This document shows positions 49,616 through 60,585 of a stretch of DNA of 64,000 nucleotides, piece by piece (the first letter of the stretch is position 1; the number at the start of each line of letters is the position of its first letter). The stretch comes from Blastobasis lacticolella (lineage: Eukaryota > Arthropoda > Insecta > Lepidoptera > Blastobasidae), in contig LR990044.1 in NCBI GenBank assembly GCA_905147135.1, forward strand, positions 16,744,122 to 16,808,121, in the 5' to 3' direction. The notes below the pieces were generated by a model, which was not told where the DNA came from, ran no database searches, and saw nothing but the letters and a program-made list of their open reading frames with translations. A program made the translations under genes and the position numbers.

Positions 49616-50360
49616 CTGTCTTGCGACCACGGTCGTTCGACGAACGTCCTCAGTCCAGCAGTGGACTGATACGAACTGTTGATGTGATTGATGAGGATCA
49701 TTAGAAATAATGAACATGGTACACAATGACAAACATAAAAGGATTTCTTTTGTGATTTAAGTGGGTGTATTTATAGTTTATACCTTGTTTGCTCCCGCAT
49801 CGTTTGATATTGATATTGTAGTAACATCAAAGAGTGTCATACACAACGGCATACTTGATAAATGTCACTTCGCATATTAGTTTCACGATTGCTTGTAAAG
49901 GTAAAGTTCCCGTCTAACGACATTTAAATGCCTATTCTACGATAAAATCGTTATCAAGTTATTGAGTGGAAAATGAAGATCGATTGTTTTGTGCTGATAA
50001 TTTTCCTCATGCGAGGAAATGTTATACCTTGTCTATTTTAATTACGAAGCCCATCATGAAAATCACCTCATGAATCTTGAAGATCCCTTATTTGATCTTT
50101 AAGTAAGATTTTTAATTAAGGGCCATATAAAAGACTCATTCATAAGTTGTTCTTTTGAAAGCCCAAGTCAGAGCTAAGAGAGCTCGCGCTCGACTAAACT
50201 CGTAACTGTGAGTCTTTTGAGCTTACAGTCTTTAACGGCAACAATAATGCTGCATACGAATTAATACTCAGTTGCGACCCTGCCTGTTTATAAGATAAAT
50301 AGTATTCTAGTTTAATAGTTTACCCGAAGTTTACAAGATTGATTTTCCATTTTAAATAAA
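49616..50360. other. Mostly unique stretch
   Basis: CAGTCCAGCAGTGGACTGAT near 49650 is a family D or LINE 3' phrase. The rest is AT-rich unique DNA. Confidence 0.35.
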
Positions 50361-50361
50361 G

Positions 50362-50440
50362 TGGCCGTCCATAGTCTCTGCCTACCCCACCTGTGGGGCA
50401 GAGGCGTGAACTTTATGTATGTATTTATGTAAAAAATAGG
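50362..50440 (+). repeat. Family K tail
   Basis: GGCCGTCCATAGTCTCTGCC, TACCCCACCTGTGGGGCAGA and GGCGTGAACTTTATGTATGT. The CCCCACCTGTGGGG part is also a 14-bp palindrome with a two-base centre. Confidence 0.5.
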
Positions 50441-50689
50441 GCTGAACCTTAGTGACATTTTGGTTGTACTGGAAGTTTTATAAAAGCTGATCTTGGCCGA
50501 CTTTACAAAGCCATTTTTCGTTCACTTTGTTTCTTTTCTGCCTTTGAAGACGTAAGGCCGGAAAACTTTACTTCGTCACGTCTCGACGACTCGGTATCGG
50601 CAAAGAGGACCATGTTTCGGACGCGCAAACAATATATAGCAATATGTTCGCGGCTTCATTAGGACCAACGAATTCGCCAATAACATATA

Positions 50690-50965
50690 GAAGACCTGAG
50701 TGGTTCAGTTGGTTTACATGCCTGTCTACCCCGCAGAGGTCCCAGGTTCGATACCCGACCGAGCATAAATTGAAATGAAAAATTTTAATTTCTGCTACGG
50801 GTCTGGGTGTGCTATGCATATACAGTATGTATTTAAAAATCGTATATAAATAGTTTATCAGTTATCATAAACCTTAACAATAAGCCGTAAGCTTTGCTTA
50901 CTTTGGGGCTAGATGGCGCTGTGTAAATATGTTCAAGTACATTTATTTATTTATATTTATATCTA
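50690..50965 (+). repeat. SINE-B, full-length, plus strand
   Basis: The head GAAGACCTGAGTGGTTCAGT (box A TGGTTCAGTTGG intact) has TCTACCCCGCAGAGGTCCC at the anticodon position and box B GGTTCGATACC with one change. The body AATTTCTGCTACGGGTCTGG and GTTTATCAGTTATC, and the tail TTACTTTGGGGCTAGATGGC, GCTGTGT to (TTTA)n follow. The head resembles tRNA-Gly(GCC). This copy is followed by family D within 5 bp. Confidence 0.85.
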
Positions 50966-50969
50966 TAAG

Positions 50970-51185
50970 CCGCGTGGTGTCCGGCAGAGTAGAATAGCAC
51001 CAACCCCTTACACTCATGGGTGTCGTAGTCTGTAAAATGGGCAGCAGCATTTTCCATTGTTATATTTAAACACTGCGATCTCCAACCCGCCTGCCAAGCG
51101 TGGAGATTATGACAATAATCTCCCTTTTCGTGGGAGAGGCCCTAAGTCCTGCAGTGGACTGTTACGGGCTGTGATGATGATATCA
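50970..51185 (+). repeat. Family D retroposon, internally shortened
   Basis: CCGCGTGGTGTCCGGCAGAG, TAGAATAGCACCAACCCCTT, AAAATGGGCAGCAGCATTTT, CCAACCCGCCTGCCAAGCGT, GGAGAGGCCCTAAGTCCTGC and GACTGTTACGGGCTGTGATG ATGATAT. The CAAGGCGACTAATGTTTTCG block is deleted. Confidence 0.8.
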
Positions 51186-51189
51186 ATAA

Positions 51190-52280
51190 TGTACCAATAA
51201 AACTCGGCCCACAACTAAATCTCTGAAAACCGCACCCCTCACGCCGACCATCGACGCACCATGTGTACACAACACGTGCGTGACCAAAATCCCTTTTGTT
51301 CTACTTTATTACAATGTGCACGTTTAATTGTGCCGCCAACTGACGGGCCAACACGGCACGCTGCATGGTTGTTACACATTTTTTTATTTACAAAACTGTT
51401 ATTTCCATCCTACGGACTTTTACAATGTAGGACAAAGTAATGGCGGCGTGTCAGAGCTTTGTTGGCTGCCGGTGCCCGATGGAGCGTGTACGCAGCCTCT
51501 GTTTCATTTGGATGAAGAAATTGGACGCTCGGTTGTATTTTAAAAGTATTGGTTGTAGTAAAAATCATATGTTTTTATTTGTTCTTTTTAAAATGTAGCT
51601 TTCGCTTAACTATAGCGATTTTCTCAAAGACTATTTAAAGTGACACCAATACGTAATCCGTGCTAATATTATAAAGAGATTAAATTTGTATTTTTGTTTG
51701 TTTGTAATGAATTAACTCAAAGGTACAGGATCGATTAAAAAAATTATTTTACTAATAGAATGCTACATTACCACTGAGTAATATACGCTACTTTTTATCC
51801 CAGAAAACAATAGGTTCGATTGTTTACAGACATCCGAATTGCGCGAGGGTGAAATCCGCTGAGAACGCTTATTAAAAATATAACCGGTCTAAAGAGATGG
51901 TAATTGAGTTTCCTTAAACGACAAACTTAAAAACGAAATTAATTAAAACTGTTCTAGTAGGTTATTAGGTAATGATAGTCTAAGTATAATTAATTACAGT
52001 CTAATTTAGTTCATGAAAATGGTGTGTTGTCTGGCAGACGTAAAATGAGTGTCATACTGAATATCCAAATCGAGTCGATAGACGTCTGTTCGAAAGAGTT
52101 CAACTTCGAAACAAACGGGTCTTATTAGTATAAGAATGATTAGAATAGGGTTATAAGAAAAATCTAGTGAGTCTAATCTAGAAAAAAAATACTCTAAACT
52201 GTTCAACTAGTCTCCGGATACCAAGCGGAAGCACTAGCTTCGCCAACAGTATTAGGAGGCACACCTAACGAGTAGTGAGG
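51190..52280. other. Unique stretch with a GC-rich first part
   Basis: 51220-51360 and 51430-51510 are GC-rich and match no repeat here. A 71-codon frame (51328-51543) has no recognised domain. A retained non-coding function is possible but not shown. Confidence 0.3.
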
Positions 52281-52284
52281 TGCT

Positions 52285-52375
52285 GAACTTCGACGAGTAC
52301 GCATCCAGTTCCTGGACCACTTAACCTCGGTTATCAGTCTCGCAAGCACGCTGCCACTAGACCAGTGCAGGTAGG
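52285..52375 (-). repeat. tRNA-like SINE head of another type
   Basis: The minus strand reads CACTGGTCTAGTGGCAGCGT, where TGGTCTAGTGG fits pol III box A, followed by GCTTGCGAGACTGATAACCG. Box B is degraded. It differs from the SINE-A and SINE-B heads. A single fragment. Confidence 0.45.
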
Positions 52376-53218
52376 TAGGTTTGATTTTACCTATCCTGGT
52401 TATGGGTGCGGAACGATCAGAACGTCAGTTACAAATGCCATTGCCAAAAACGTCAGTTAAAAAATCTAATGTAACTGACACAGACAAACAAGTTCCTGAC
52501 TGTTTCCTGACAAACAAGAAATCAGCAAACGCGTATCTTATAACTAGGAATAACCAATGTTGGGAATATTGTTCATTGCCTCTCCTTTTAGTGTGTAGCG
52601 ACATCTATTACGAGTATACGAACATGAGGATGGCAAGCATCCGCATATAGATGGCGCTGACCGTCCTAAATCGCGCTATCAACTTCCGTGGCATAATATG
52701 CAACAGACGATCAACTATCCGACCCCTGGTCCTCTGGTCACAACACCCGGTCAGGTGGGCCCTTTTCCACCTTCTCCATCTTCGCTTGCTATCATTGGCG
52801 GTTACTTTATACCCTTGTTGAATCTATATATGTACTGTTGAATACAAATTTCGAATTATATTTATTCGGTTCCGTTGTTCCAGATATTCCCTCAAACAAT
52901 TTATTTACCATATTGTCTTTGTGATTATTATTGATTTAATAAGTATTTCAAAACACAGATCCATCGGCTTATTTATCATTCATGGTGCGTCTATTACTGA
53001 TTTGGGGGAGTGGCTAAATCACAAGGACGAATAACCGGTCAGAACCGGATTCTGCTTGTCTGTAATTTCAATTCACAGCCGTGTATTTCCAATTACAAAG
53101 ACCGATAAAAAGTCATCTGGGAAAATACAACACTACAAAATTCGAAATTCGAAAATAACTCGTGTTTAATAATACTTTAACTCTTATTATGGAATCGTTA
53201 ACTATCAGTTTAACATGC
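52376..53218. other. Non-coding stretch, unrecognised
   Basis: An 89-codon plus-strand frame (52381-52650) has no recognised domain. No repeat identified. Confidence 0.35.
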
Positions 53219-53238
53219 TATAGAATAGAATAGAATAT

Positions 53239-53598
53239 AATTTTGTCATCTTGGCGTTAATGTCACAGTTGTGCTCTCGCGCACGAGGGCCCGGGGTCCG
53301 CCCTGACCATGATCCAGGATTTGGCAGGTCAGTAATTACCGTGGAGCGACTGCCATCTGACCTCCGTGACCCTGCTAGCAGGGGAACCTGACCAGATTGG
53401 ATCATGGTTACACAACCAGTCGCCTAAATGTGCAGGTTGCATCACGATGTTTTCCCTCAACGTAAGAGCATCGGTTAGTATTCAACTAATGTACATTACT
53501 CAGAAAACAGTCATTGGTACTTGGCCGGAGCGGGTTCGAACCCGGGACCTCTGGATTACGAGTCGGATTCTCTAACCGCTAGGCCACCGACGCTCTTG
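53239..53598 (-). mobile_element. SINE-A inserted in a (TAGAA)n LINE tail, with TSD
   Basis: TATAGAATAGAATAGAATA precedes the element (53219-53237) and recurs at 53599. The element has CATCTTGGCGTTAATGTCAC at its left, a complete body and, at right, perfect reversed box B (GGGTTCGAACCCGGGACC) and CGCTAGGCCACCGACGCTC. It is the best-preserved minus-strand copy. The periodic target makes the exact TSD length ambiguous. Confidence 0.9.
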
Positions 53599-53745
53599 TA
53601 TAGAATAGAATAGAATAGAATAGAAAACATTTATTTACACACAATAAGTATCTTAGATCGGCTTCGAAACACTGACCTCCAACAATTTAGGTATTATTTG
53701 AGGTCGGTGGCTCGATTCCAGATCCATAAAAAAAAAATAAAAAAA
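53599..53745 (-). repeat. LINE 3' end, minus strand, with (TAGAA)n tail
   Basis: (TAGAA)n, then AAACATTTATTTACACACAA, TAAGTATCTTAGATCGGCTT, ACTGACCTCCAACAATTTAG and GAGGTCGGTGGCTCGATTCC. On the minus strand this is a 3' UTR with AAATAAATGTTT before a (TTCTA)n tail. Confidence 0.55.
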
Positions 53746-53749
53746 AAGT

Positions 53750-54385
53750 TACATAAAAATGCACAAACAAAACCAATAAAAACAAACAACATGAAATTAT
53801 AGGTAGGTAGGTAGCTTAGTACAATTATTTATAGAAATAATGTTTTAAACTATCGAGGGTTATTATTCCACATTTTAAGGGTAGTTTCCGGGTTTCCTAC
53901 CGCATACCTTTGTTGACGAGTACCCCGATATTTCGACGCAATTGCATCCATCATGGTCACGGGACGGCTGCGTCGGGTACCTTAACAAATTCTACACTTC
54001 ATGTACTAATTATGAACTTACAAACTATCTTGAATCACTCTCTCTATTGGTTAAAAACGGTATGAAAATCCGTTTAGTAGTTTTTTAGCTTATCGTGAAT
54101 ACACAGATATTCCGGACAATAATATTACGGATCCGTCTGACTGACCTTTAAAACGTGATATTGTATTATGGCGGCAGTTATGTTGGTCAATATGACTGTC
54201 GTGTAGATCAACAACCTCCATTGTATATGGGTCATATAGACGGTTTACATGTTCAGACTCAATAATCAATAGGGCAAGAACTTATGTAGTATCTACACTG
54301 TGTAATCAAAACTTTGACAATGTCAACATGGTGTATGTAATATTAGTCACTCTTACGCAAGAACTGGTTTCCAGAAGTCGTCGAA
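53750..54385. other. Non-coding stretch with dispersed-repeat traces
   Basis: A-rich low complexity at 53728-53775, a GGTAGGTAGG motif, and 54020-54110 (GAATCACTCTCTCTATTGGT, AATCCGTTTAGTAGTTTTTT), which resembles the insect dispersed repeat. Confidence 0.4.
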
Positions 54386-54402
54386 TCTAGAATTGGTCAT
54401 AT

Positions 54403-54678
54403 CACACCACAGCCCACAACAGTCCACTGCAGGGCCTCTCCCACGAAAGGGGAGGTTATTGCCATCATCTCCACGCTTGGCAGGCGGGTAGGAGGTCGCA
54501 GTATTGTGTATATAACAATGGAAAACGCTGCTGCCCATTTTCCAGTATACGGAGACTCTAGATCTTTTGCCTCGAAAACATTAATCGCCTTGTACGACAC
54601 CCGCGTGTGTAAGGGGTTGGTGCTATTCTACTCTGCCGGACACCACGCGGCCGAATTGAATATACGAATATTGAATAC
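54403..54678 (-). mobile_element. Family D, full-length, with 13-bp TSD
   Basis: GAATTGGTCATAT occurs at 54390-54402 and 54679-54691. Between them, on the minus strand, the element begins near GGCCGCGTGGTGTCCGGCAG and runs through CTTACACACGCGGGTGTCGT, CGAGGCAAAAGATCTAGAGT, AAAATGGGCAGCAGCG, CGCCTGCCAAGCGTGGAGAT and CCTGCAGTGGACTGTTG to CACAGCCC-reversed. About 25 bp of AT-rich sequence lies between the family D start and the right TSD. This is the reference copy for the family. Confidence 0.85.
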
Positions 54679-54699
54679 GAATTGGTCATATATAGTAAG

Positions 54700-55035
54700 A
54701 TAAACAAAGAAGTAGTTCTCAAACATCAAAAAGGTTTAGATGCTCCCTACCCTTCTGCATTACCTATCTAAATAGGTGCCTAAATACCGAAAGAAAGTAG
54801 GTACACTACACAACCACAGGTCTATCAAAGGTGTATGGGGTAGTGCCTACGTATACTTACCTATAAAACTATGACCTTAATGTTATCGTTATGGTTTTGA
54901 CATTACCCGTCCACACCTTTTAGTGACTTCCTTTTCATCGCGGCCCCGATCGATGGTCAACACTGTACCGATGGGGAACGGGTAGTAGCTTTTTTGTGAG
55001 TAGGGATAATGGTCCCCTACTGTTACCGGAGATTT
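54700..55035. other. Non-coding spacer, unrecognised
   Basis: No gene or repeat recognised, other than a TAGGTGCCTAAATACC-like AT-rich phrase. Confidence 0.35.
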
Positions 55036-55039
55036 TCGG

Positions 55040-55176
55040 TGTTCTAAGGGCTGGGACTCGTCAGCGAGTGGTACTGAGTTCGATACCCAATGCCGCCAAG
55101 TACCTATGACTTTTGGGATTCGTACATTAGTGAAACACCAACCGATGCTCTTAAGCTGTGGCAAAACATCGTAAGC
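55040..55176 (+). repeat. SINE-A head only, plus strand
   Basis: GTTCTAAGGGCTGGGACTCG, TCAGCGAGTGGTACTGAGTT with box B changed (GAGTTCGATACCC), AATGCCGCCAAGTACC and AAACACCAACCGATGCTCTT, to AAAACATCGTAAGCG, where similarity ends. It stops at the same head/body junction as other fragments. Confidence 0.65.
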
Positions 55177-55179
55177 GAC

Positions 55180-55560
55180 GATTCGTGTTCAAAATAACTT
55201 AAAATTTCATAAACTTCATCCACCATTCCAGCTTTAATGTAGTAAAAATAAACGAAATATTTTTACGCGGCCTGTGTGATACCTATCTCCATTTTGCCAC
55301 CTCGAAATGTATCATTATTTACAATATAGCCCTTCTGCTTTTACTCCTAATTTACAACTTTACTTTTACTTTAATGGTATTTAACTAAAAAAGGCTAATA
55401 ACACCAACTGGGTACAGTAATAAACTGTGTTAATTTTCGCTCGTTAATGTTGGTTTAAATGGATATTAGGGTAGCTTTTTATTACATAATATGCATGTAT
55501 AAATGTATACGATATACACGATGTAACATTAGTACATCAGATCAAAGTTGTCATAGCAGC
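55180..55560. other. AT-rich non-coding spacer
   Basis: Nothing recognised. Confidence 0.4.
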
Positions 55561-55567
55561 GAGAGTG

Positions 55568-55678
55568 GCGCAAGATAACTTTGCGCGCGGTTGATAATGG
55601 AACTAAATTTGACAGACAGCCAACAAGAGTCATTCCCAACAGGGACATCATACCTAAAAGTAAAACTTATCTTGCGCA
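55568..55678. repeat. 111-bp segment with GCGCAAGATAA inverted ends
   Basis: GCGCAAGATAACTTT at the left and the reverse of AAACTTATCTTGCGC at the right match at 14 of 15 positions. This could be a small MITE. No TSD found. A 78-codon frame crosses it by chance. Confidence 0.4.
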
Positions 55679-55697
55679 CAGTCCATATATAAACTTA

Positions 55698-55830
55698 CAG
55701 TGCCACAAATTTATCCTGGTGGCCAAAACTGTAACTGCGGAAAAATGGCGGCACTTCGATATGTACCTATTGACTTGTCAATGCCACCAACTGCGACGAC
55801 GTCACCGGGGCAGATAGGTTAGTGGCACTG
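55698..55830. mobile_element. 133-bp Tc1/mariner-like MITE with TA duplication
   Basis: The ends CAGTGCCAC (55698-55706) and GTGGCACTG (55822-55830) are exact complements. Similarity continues to about 18 nt with three mismatches (AAATTTATC versus TAACCTATC). TA flanks both ends (55696-55697, 55831-55832). CAGTG termini with TA duplication fit Tc1-type elements. No coding capacity. Confidence 0.65.
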
Positions 55831-55834
55831 TAGG

Positions 55835-58800
55835 TTACCTAGTTTGCTAGACATTAGGTATGTCTGGAAAAAACTAAACGTATTAGAGCCAAAAGAGCAC
55901 GAATTAGGTATTGATTTTGATCTTTTATGTGCAATAAAGAAAAACTACTTGCGAAAAAAACGTAAAATTCATAGCCATTTAAAAACGATAATTTCATACG
56001 TAAGGTACTTACTTATTATTAAACGAAAATTAAAAAAGACATTTGAATATTACACCACGCTATATTAAAAAACACATTATTACCTCAAAATAGTATTTAC
56101 CAACTAATTACGGATGTAGTTATAACCTCCGTAATAGCGAAATTCGTCAGACATTTTAGCGAAACCGTAAGAGCGAAAATCGTAAGGCATTTAAATATTA
56201 AATTCTATTTCAATATTGAGTCGTATTACACGCTGCAGCGTTTACCGTCCACTCCACCGGTCACTCTTCATAAAACTACATTAATTTTAATTAAATTGAT
56301 AGTAATCTGGTTAATGAAAATTAATAGAGCGGACCACAGCCGGCCACCGCAGGTCCGGGGTTAATTTTTCGATGCGCCGCATACATGTTTTTTTAAATAA
56401 TTAATTTATAAAGGTTCACGTATAATTAAATTTTGTAATTTGTTAATGCTTTGGCCGTGTACAAAATGTGGCAGCTTTGACCGTGTGATTATTAGAAAAG
56501 GAAAGAAGTTCTGTAGTGTCAAGTGTTTACAGTTGTCGTGTAATATTGTTACCTTTCTCAAGCGGAAAGCTTTCATAGTGTTTAATTAAAGTGACATAAT
56601 TTGATGTAATTGTTGTCCGTTTGGAGTGGAAAAGCACAAATTCCTGCTATTTAGCGTTTAGCGTTTAAGCCTTAAAATCACTTTGTATATTAACACTTTG
56701 TATATTAACTTAATATTATTATGTCTTTAAAAATACTATTAAAAGTTCTCTAATGTTACAACAGTTTTTCCAAAACAATATGTTCGTCTGATTTTTTTTT
56801 TGTATTTTTCTACTTTACTCCATATTACATGTATCATTCAAATTATTTTAGTTGTTTTTATTTGCCCAAATCATCGTATGGCTTTACGGGTTAAGGCGAC
56901 TATTCCCATTCGAACCCAGTGGGTCCATTCCCAGTGGATGCGTTTGGGAATAAACGTCTCTGTCTAGGGTTGCCATCCACAAGAAAATGATTAGCAGCGT
57001 TTGTTTTCTCTCTCCAATCCCTCTGGCAGTGTATGGATCATGGCAAAATCCTATAGTCTTACAATATATCTATTTCTGGCGGTAAATAGATAATAAGTTG
57101 AAGTTTGGAGTTAGGAATGTGGAAAGCGGGTATGACTACCGCTCAGTTATGTTGTGTGGGGTGGTTATTAATTGAATAAGAGGTCTTAGTTGGGTAATTA
57201 TGTCAGTATGTGTGTATGTGTGTGTGTATGTGGGAGTCAGCTGATACCTAGTGATTCGTCTTCATCGAAGCGGTCATTTATTACTAATTTCACAGGGTTG
57301 TTCTTGATTTTTTTTGCAATACAATAACAATATTATAAAAATCTATTCTATGATACTTTTAGTTTATCTCTTCAGCTATCCTCTGTATTCTTTTTTAGAT
57401 TGGAATTATGGCCTGCCACGCCAATCTGGGCGTTTAAAAATCATTCGTTTCTATGAAATGGACTCCATAGCCGCTCTAAATCTGCCGCCATAAAGCCACG
57501 GTACCCCCCAATCAGTTTAAATGTGTAAATCAATACAAATCCATTTACTTGGTACTATTACGAACTGGAAACTTTACATTTTAGTCAAATGTGTTGTCAA
57601 TTGATCAGCATTTTTCCTTGAAACATGAACCAGTAATGAGGCCCATTAGCTTCGACCTGTACCTTGTAAATTGATCCTACTTAATGTAGAAGTAGGGTAA
57701 TTGTGTTATTGCCTGACCGGTGGACAAAAACTCCGTACTATAGGTATTCTAAGGCTGCAACGCGCTGTTGAAAAACAACTGAGAACGTGCCTCGAGGCAA
57801 TAAATCTTCCATTCGTTCAAGTGTCACTGCACCATTCAATCAGCAAGCAAATTAGTTTCTGAGGGAGTTCACTTGGAATTTTAATATTTTTCTAACCTGT
57901 CTATTCACCGTCCTATGAAAAAGTTAAATATGGTTATTGCTAAGCTATACGGCAGTGGTAGTTGATTGAATTTATTAAGTGCTGTTAAAAGGTTTCTAAT
58001 TCAAGGTTTAGGTAGTTATTGGTTTTTTTTGTACTGCCAGGTATTGTGACTACTTTTTTATATTACTTTTAAGTACACACTTAGGTACAGTTAGAATGAC
58101 AATGATACTCGTTTGAATTTTGATTTATCACTTGCCCGTGACTTCGTACGCGTAAAATTGGGTTCTTTTTAAAGAAAAATAGTAGCTTACGTCTACTTCA
58201 AATCGACATAATGATGTTCACATTTTTAATATTAGTTTAGATTAGGTACTACACTAGTTGGCAAAAAAGATTCACTTCAGTCTATGCAAGAGAGTAACCA
58301 TAGAAACTCCTGTTACACCGAATAATATGAATACTTTAGAATTATACTCAGTGTTTAGGTTAGACGACCGACATTATTTATCCATAACCAAATACGTACC
58401 TATTGATTTTATTTACTTACGGGTCCAACAAAGGTTTTCAAAATACCAAGCTAAAGCGAGACTCGACAATACCGATAATACCCAGTTACTAATACCCAGA
58501 ATAGTTACCACCGTACTGGCAGACGCCAGAAATACCCATCCAATTATCCAACACCTAGACAACTAGCCAACAAGCGAACAGAAGTAACACTTTCAGCGCG
58601 ATTGGCAACTCGTTACCTCGATAGTATTGCGACCTGGCAGCGGTCTGTTAATTCCGCCTACTGCCGTCAAATTGTCGTATTTCGATCACTGATTCAAATT
58701 AACCGCATCCGAACCGGGCCAGTTTAATTGTAGGTTAAAAACCGCGCGAAAGCCGGACAATCGGTTCATTAGTGCCGCCCGCCCGGGTAATGTTGACGTT

Positions 58801-59265
58801 GGCGAATATTGGAGCGGGATTACTCGTTTTATGGGCTAGCTACGCTTTAGACTGCATTCGCGTAAGTACTTTGGAGGTGTCATGGTGGTAAATGCAGGTT
58901 CAGTTTCCGTTAAAACAGTTTAGTTTTAACGTTTACAGATTCAAATAATAAAAATAATGTTTTTCTTAAAAACGTAAAATAAAAAAAAATTAGTTTATTT
59001 TAGAGGACAATAAAAATAATTATTTCTATACGTTGAGTTTTGAGTTCTATTTATCTCACAAAAAAAGACTCCATGATCTGGAAATACAGTAGACCCTTAC
59101 AATAAATAACGCGAGCGAACAAATAGAGATTTTAGTCAAACTGTTATAGTGTTATTATTATGCACACGTACGTGAATGAAATAATTAATACAAAACAGTT
59201 ATTGTTAAAAATATTTTTTACTAATATACTTTGTTGTGACGCCACAGCGCCGCTCGTCATAACCG
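55835..59265. other. Repeat-poor unique region, possible regulatory DNA
   Basis: About 3.4 kb without recognisable SINE, LINE or TIR elements, in contrast to the rest of the window. 56270-56345 is rich in homeodomain-type cores (TTAATTTTAATTAAATTGAT, TTAATGAAAATTAATAG) and is followed by a GC-rich block (CCGGCCACCGCAGGTCCGGG). 58600-58870 is another GC-richer block with CGGGTAATG and GCGGGATTACTCG. A TG microsatellite occupies 57203-57233. Frames at 55844-56068 and 58258-58566 have no domain. Enhancer function is only an inference. Confidence 0.35.
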
Positions 59266-59269
59266 CATT

Positions 59270-59345
59270 CGCTCCTCTTAGGTTGCTTAATCCTGGACCA
59301 CCGTGGCTGCTTTCCATCAGGTGGTCCTTAGACCGTGATCTCCCT
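59270..59345 (+). repeat. Possible SINE tail (family I-like)
   Basis: TGGACCACCGTGGCTGCTTT and CCATCAGGTGGTCCTTAGAC resemble the CACTTTCCATCAGGTGGC ending of family I without the poly(A). Weak. Confidence 0.3.
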
Positions 59346-59349
59346 AGGC

Positions 59350-60580
59350 AAAACCTTTGGCCTATAACGCGGTATCTTTTGCCACCCAACATACGCGTTA
59401 CTACGGAGGGTCCACTGTACTTTCAGATTTATTCACACTGACAAATACTAAAACACATAGCCCGTAAAACAGTGGCTCGGGTGGTCCCTACCGTAGCGTA
59501 ATAGTGAAATACGCTGCCGCCGGCGTAACTTTTGTCGCGTTGCAAACTTTCTCGTATTACAAAACGTTATCACCCCGTTTTGTTATGAAAAATGGTCTCG
59601 TGGACATTCCTGGCTGACGGGCAGCCGGATGAATATTTTTAGAGCAACAACAATGGGTTACCTGCGTTCGGAACGAAGCTTCTTTTGAACAATTTTTAAT
59701 GCAATTTTGTGATTTGTTTTTTGTTAGCTAACGTTGGTTTTTGGCTTTAGTTTTATGTACCTAGTAAATAAATGCTGGACACATTTATATCCAACGCCAT
59801 AGCATAGCCTTAGGTACATGTTTATGAACGATAGATTTACATATTTAATATTACTTTATTTTCTTTACACAGAGTAGTTATGTAGTAGGTATTATACAGA
59901 CATTTTAGTTAACAAAAGTTAAGTTTACAACAACTACAAGACCCAATGTCTTCACCCCCAGTTTAAATAGTATCTACATTTTTCATGTTACATGAATTCC
60001 CTAAATTACTAAGCGTACGTCTACTACAATATCAAACAAAGCGTTATATTAATAAGTTTAACATATTAATATCTGAAAAAAGCCTTCAAATCAAATAGAA
60101 AACAATGCAGACTCACTCTCCCCATAAAATCTTGCATATCGAAGCAAATATTATAACTTGATAGAAAAAAAAGTAGTAAGTTGATGTACATAAAACGATT
60201 ATTATCATCGAATTATATCTAATAGTGTGTGATATCAATAACATGACATTTCAAATAAAACACTTTCTAATCAATAATAGGTAGGTATCCTTTACAAGAT
60301 GCAGGCGTGGACAAGCTTGATTATGAGAGTTGGCTCTCTTAAAAATTGTGATACCTATGACATTTTATTTTCCTCTAAATGACAGTGACCTTTTAAAAAT
60401 AAAACGGGAATATAAAAATTTTAACGTTTAACTTTCCTTTAAAAATAATTAATATAATATAATAAACATTAATATGGGCTAATGGTTAGGCAAATAAAAA
60501 TATGTCTGACATTCGTAAATATTTATATTTAAAAGGTTATTGGTGTCGTTTTACTCGTTAGATAACATATATATTTTTGA
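59350..60580. other. AT-rich stretch, unrecognised
   Basis: 59460-59690 is GC-richer (CTGCCGCCGGCGTAACTTTT, GACGGGCAGCCGGATGAATA) and matches no repeat. The remainder is AT-rich. No gene. Confidence 0.35.
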
Positions 60581-60585
60581 TTTCG

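Noticed and set aside
50690..50765. tRNA-Gly gene
   Set aside because: Strong similarity to tRNA-Gly(GCC), but the 3' side continues into the SINE-B body and box B is altered.
58258..58566. 102-codon plus-strand frame
   Set aside because: It begins at a TTG, has no domain and lies in repeat-poor DNA where such frames are expected occasionally.
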